From: Canna indica
Lineage: Eukaryota; Streptophyta; Magnoliopsida; Zingiberales; Cannaceae
NCBI GenBank assembly: GCA_034359265.1
Contig: CP136896.1
Location: forward strand, 35,702,001 to 35,766,000
DNA: 64,000 nt
Reading direction: 5' to 3'
This document shows, piece by piece, positions 61,001 through 64,000 of this stretch. The position numbers and the translations under genes are program-made. Position 1 is the first letter of the stretch. Each line of letters opens with the position of its first letter. The notes beneath the pieces are model-generated. The model was not told the DNA's origin, did no database searches, and saw only the letters and a list, made by a program, of their open reading frames with translations.

Positions 61001-63419
61001 AACTCGATTAACAACTTCTCCCATCATAGTTAATGTTCTGGAGTCGCTCGGGACTCAGATTACAGGGCGTTTCGAGCCGATACCCCGAAGTTTAATCAAT
61101 CGGCATCGTTCAAGATCTAATCGAAAAATCATGCAATTCTTTGCATTAGTCTGTCAAAAATAACTCGATTAACAACTTCTCCCATCATAGTTAATGTTCT
61201 GGAGTCGCTCGGGACTCAGATTACAGGGCGTTTCGAGCCGATACCCCGAAGTTCAATCAGTTGGCTTCGTTCAAGATTCTATTCGAAAAATCGTGCAATT
61301 CTGTGCATTAGTCTGTCAAAAATAACTCGATTAACAACTTCTCCCATCGCAGTGAATGTTCTGGAGTCGCTCGGTACTCAGATTACTGGGCGTTTCGAGC
61401 TGATACCCCGAAGTTCAATCAGTCGGCATCGTTCAAGATCTATTAGAAAAATCATGCAATTCTTTGCATTAGTCTGTCAAAAATAACTCGATTAACAACT
61501 TCTCCCATCGCAGTGAATGTTCTGGAGTCACTCGGTACTCAGATTTCTGGGCGTTTCAAGCTGATACCCCGAAGTTCAATCAGTCGGCTTCGTTCAAAAT
61601 CAATTCGAAAAATCATGCAATTATGTGCATTAGTCTGTCAAAAATAACTCGATTAACAACTTCTCCCATCGCAGTGAATGTTCTGGAGTCGCTCGGTACT
61701 CAGATTACTGGGCGTTTCGAGCTGATACCCCGAAGTTCAATCAGTCGGCATCGTTCAAGATCTATTAGAAAAATCATGCAATTCTTTGCATTAGTCTGTC
61801 AAAAATAACTCGATTAACAACTTCTCCCATCGCAGTGAATGTTCTGGAGTCACTCGGTACTCAGATTTCTGGGCGTTTCAAGCTGATACCCCGAAGTTCA
61901 ATCAGTCGGCTTCGTTCAAAATCAATTCGAAAAATCATGCAATTATGTGCATTAGTCTGTCAAAAATAACTCGATTAACAACTTCTCCCATCGCAGTGAA
62001 TGTTCTGGAGTCGCTCGGTACTCAGATTACTGGGTGTTTCGAGCTGATACCCCGAAGTTCAATCAGTCGGCATCGTTCAAGATCTATTAGAAAAATCAAG
62101 CAATTCTTTGCATTATTCTGTCAAAAATAACTCGATTAACAACTTCTCCCATCACAGTGAATGTTCTGGAGTGGCTTGGGACTCAGATTACAGGGCGTTT
62201 CGAGCCGATACCCCGAAGTTCAATCAGTCGGCATCGTTCAAGATCTATTCGAAAAATCATGCAATTCTTTGCATTAGTCTGTCAAAAATAACTCGATTAA
62301 CAACTTCTCCCATCATAGTTAATGTTCTGGAGTCGCTCAGGACTGAGATTAAAGGGCGTTTCGAGCCGATACCCCGAATTTCAATCAGTCGGCTTCGTTC
62401 AAGATTCTATTCGAAAAATCATGTAATTCTGTGCATTAGTCTGTAAAAAATAACTCGATTAACAACTTCTCCCATCACAGTGAATGTTCTGGAGTCGCTC
62501 GGTACTCAGATTACTGGGCGTTTCGAGCTGATACCCCGAAGTTCAATCAGTCGGCATCGTTCAAGATCTATTCGAAAAATCATGCAATTCTTTGCATTAG
62601 TCTGTCAAAAATAACTCGATTAACAACTTCTCCCATCACAGTGAATGTTCCGGAGTCGCTCGGGACTCAGATTACAGGGCGTTTCGAGCCGATACCCCGA
62701 AGTTCAATCAGTTGGCTTCGTTCAAGATTCTATTCGAAAAATCATGCAATTCTGTGCATTAGTCTGTCAAAAATAACTCGATTAACAACTTCTCCCATCG
62801 CAGTGAATGTTCTGGAGTCACTCGGTACTCAGATTACTGGGCGTTTCGAGCTGATACCCCGAAGTTCAATCAGTCGGCATCGTTCAAGATCTATTCGAAA
62901 AATCATGCAATTCTTTGCATTAGTCTGTAAAAAATAACTCGATTAACAACTTCTCCCATCATAGTTAATGTTCTGGAGTCGCTCGGGACTCAGATTACAG
63001 GGCGTTTCGAGCCGATACCCCGAATTTCAATCAGTCGGCTTCGTTCAAGATTCTATTCGAAAAATCGTGTAATTCTGTGCATTAGTCTGTAAAAAATAAC
63101 TCGATTAACAACTTCTCCCATCGCAGTGAATGTTCTGGAGTCGCTCGGTACTCAGATTACTGGGCGTTTCGAGCTGATACCCCGAAGTTCAATCAGTCGG
63201 CATCGTTCAAGTTCTATTCGAAAAATCATGCAATTCTTTGCATTAGTCTGTCAAAAATAACTCGATTAACAACTTCTCCCATCACAGTGAATGTTCTGGA
63301 GTCGCTCGGGACTCAGATTACAGGGCGTTTCGAGCCGATACCCCGAAGTTTAATCAGTCGGCATCGTTCAAGATCTATTCGAAAAATCATGCAATTCTTT
63401 GCATTAGTCTGTCAAAAAT
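61001..63419 (+). repeat. Irregular region, 15 monomers
   Basis: Order: d/c hybrid, a*, b, f, b, f, b, c0, d0, b, a, b, d, b, c. Old types (a*, c0, d0) reappear. The f-b pair at 61485-61806 is duplicated at 61807-62128 with offset 322 bp and the shared rare AGATTTCTGG (61541 and 61863). Further private changes: GATCTAATCG (61114), AATCAAGCAA (62095), GAGTGGCTTGG (62170), GTTCCGGAG (62648), CAAGTTCTATTCG (63208). Confidence 0.9.
61485..62128 (+). repeat. Tandem duplication of an f-b dimer (2 x 322 bp)
   Basis: 61485-61806 and 61807-62128 share AGATTTCTGG and TTTCAAGCTG, unlike other f monomers (AGATTACTGG, TTTCAAGCCG). The second b has diverged (GGGTGTTTCGAG, AATCAAGC, CATTATTCTG), suggesting it was recombined with a b0-like neighbour before c0. 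Confidence 0.87.
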
Positions 63420-64000
63420 AACTCGATTAACAACTTCTCCCATCACAGTGAATGTTCTGGAGTCGCTCGGGACTCAGATTACAGGGCGTTTCGAGCCGAT
63501 ACCCCGAAGTTCAATCAGTTGGCTTCGTTCAAGATTCTATTCGAAAAATCGTGCAATTCTGTGCATTAGTCTGTCAAAAATAACTCGATTAACAACTTCT
63601 CCCATCGCAGTGAATGTTCTGGAGTCGCTCGGTACTCAGATTACTGGGCGTTTCGAGCTGATACCCCGAAGTTCAATCAGTCGGCATCGTTCAAGATCTA
63701 TTAGAAAAATCATGCAATTCTTTGCATTAGTCTGTCAAAAATAACTCGATTAACAACTTCTCCCATCACAGTGAATGTTCTGGAGTCGCTCGGGACTCAG
63801 ATTACAGGGCGTTTCGAGCCGATACCCCGAAGTTCAATCAGTCTGCTTCGTTCAAGATTCTATTCGAAAAATAGTGCAATTCTGTGCATTAGTCTGTCGA
63901 GAATAACTCGATTAACAACTTCTCCCATCGCAGTGAATGTTCTGGAGTCACTCGGTACTCAGATTACTGGGCGTTTCAAGCCGATACCCCGAAGTTCAAT
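63420..64000 (+). repeat. Start of another regular HOR unit (truncated by window edge)
   Basis: Monomers a (63420), b of the ATTAG form (63582), e (63743) and the first 96 bp of f (63905), in the same order as the regular units. The preceding d-b-c order also resembles a unit end, so the regular HOR domain probably resumes beyond the window. Confidence 0.88.

Larger units (their letters stand above)
1..64000 (+). repeat. Satellite DNA array, 161/162-bp monomers, entire window
   Basis: Every base belongs to a tandem repeat whose monomer starts at AACTCGATT. I tracked 396 full monomers plus a 96-bp partial one at the end; start positions add up exactly to sums of 161 and 162 across every block checked. 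All copies are in direct orientation, and no inversion, mobile element or unique sequence interrupts them. Neither end of the array is in the window. A representative monomer has 69 G+C of 161 (43%). The period, homogeneity and multimeric organisation match eukaryotic centromeric or pericentromeric satellites in general. I do not recognise this family, so centromere function is inference. A non-centromeric heterochromatin block is the main alternative. Confidence 0.98.

Noticed and set aside
6321..63744. Over 100 open reading frames of 61-168 codons on the + strand, with repeated peptides such as NVLESLGTQITGRFEP
   Set aside because: They are all the same monomer read in frame. 162 bp is 54 codons, so long monomers stay in frame, while 161-bp monomers shift it and end the frame soon after. 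Many begin at GTG or TTG, none has a distinct upstream region, and one-base indels swap frames without any sign of coding constraint.
1..64000. CRISPR array
   Set aside because: There are no unique spacers between short repeats; the whole 161/162-bp period is conserved from copy to copy.
1..64000. Known plant or animal centromere satellites of similar length, such as rice CentO (about 155-165 bp) or alpha satellite (171 bp)
   Set aside because: Only the length is similar; I recognise no sequence match and cannot search. Assigning a family or species would be a guess.

Overview
The whole 64,000-base window is one uninterrupted, head-to-tail satellite DNA array. I find no gene, RNA gene, transposon, CRISPR array or unique-sequence interval. 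Cutting every repeat at the AACTCGATT motif gives 396 complete monomers plus one partial monomer at the right edge (63905-64000). All lie in the same orientation, and the array runs off both ends of the window. Monomers are 161 or 162 bp. The two sizes differ by one T (AGATCT in 161-bp monomers, AGATTCT in 162-bp monomers). A typical monomer is about 43% G+C, with a GC-rich core (roughly monomer positions 41-90) and an AT-rich tail (111-161). The period, strict length control, multimeric higher-order repeats (HORs) and absence of insertions are what is expected of a eukaryotic centromeric or pericentromeric satellite. I do not recognise the family and cannot name the organism. CpG-containing motifs with frequent CpG-to-TpG/CpA variants hint at a genome with cytosine methylation.

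Monomer types used here: a (162 bp; ACAGTG left part, TTGGCTT right part), b (161; GCAGTG, GGTACTC, TCGGCAT), c (161; ACAGTG, GTTTAATC), d (162; ATAGTT, AATTTCAATC, tail GTAAAAAAT), e (162; TCTGCTT, tail CGAGAAT), f (161; TTTCAAGCC, AAAATCAATTCG, ATTATGTG). There are also chimeras: a' (b left + a right), a* (d left + a right), b' (b left + f right), and older variants a2*, b0, c0 and d0.

Layout. 1-6292: irregular multimers, with a 23-monomer (3711 bp) offset repeat, a tandem 807-bp 5-mer and a 2742-bp offset repeat. 6293-9843: eleven 323-bp dimers with strict long/short alternation. 9844-25982: three tandem copies of a 39-monomer HOR (6295, 3550 and 6294 bp); the middle copy lacks 17 monomers and looks like a product of unequal crossover between its two neighbours. 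25983-30822: 30 monomers of transitional mixed order. 30823-61000: regular HORs built on a 10-monomer unit (1614 bp) with 9-mer (1452 bp) and 8-mer (1292 bp) derivatives, arranged in 3066-bp and 5810-bp super-units. 61001-63419: 15 irregular monomers. 63420-64000: the first monomers of another regular unit.

There is no gene network to describe. What the window records is how the array evolves: unequal exchange, gene conversion inside monomers, and local amplification. Open reading frames of 60-170 codons on the + strand are by-products of the 162-bp (54-codon) period and are not supported as genes.
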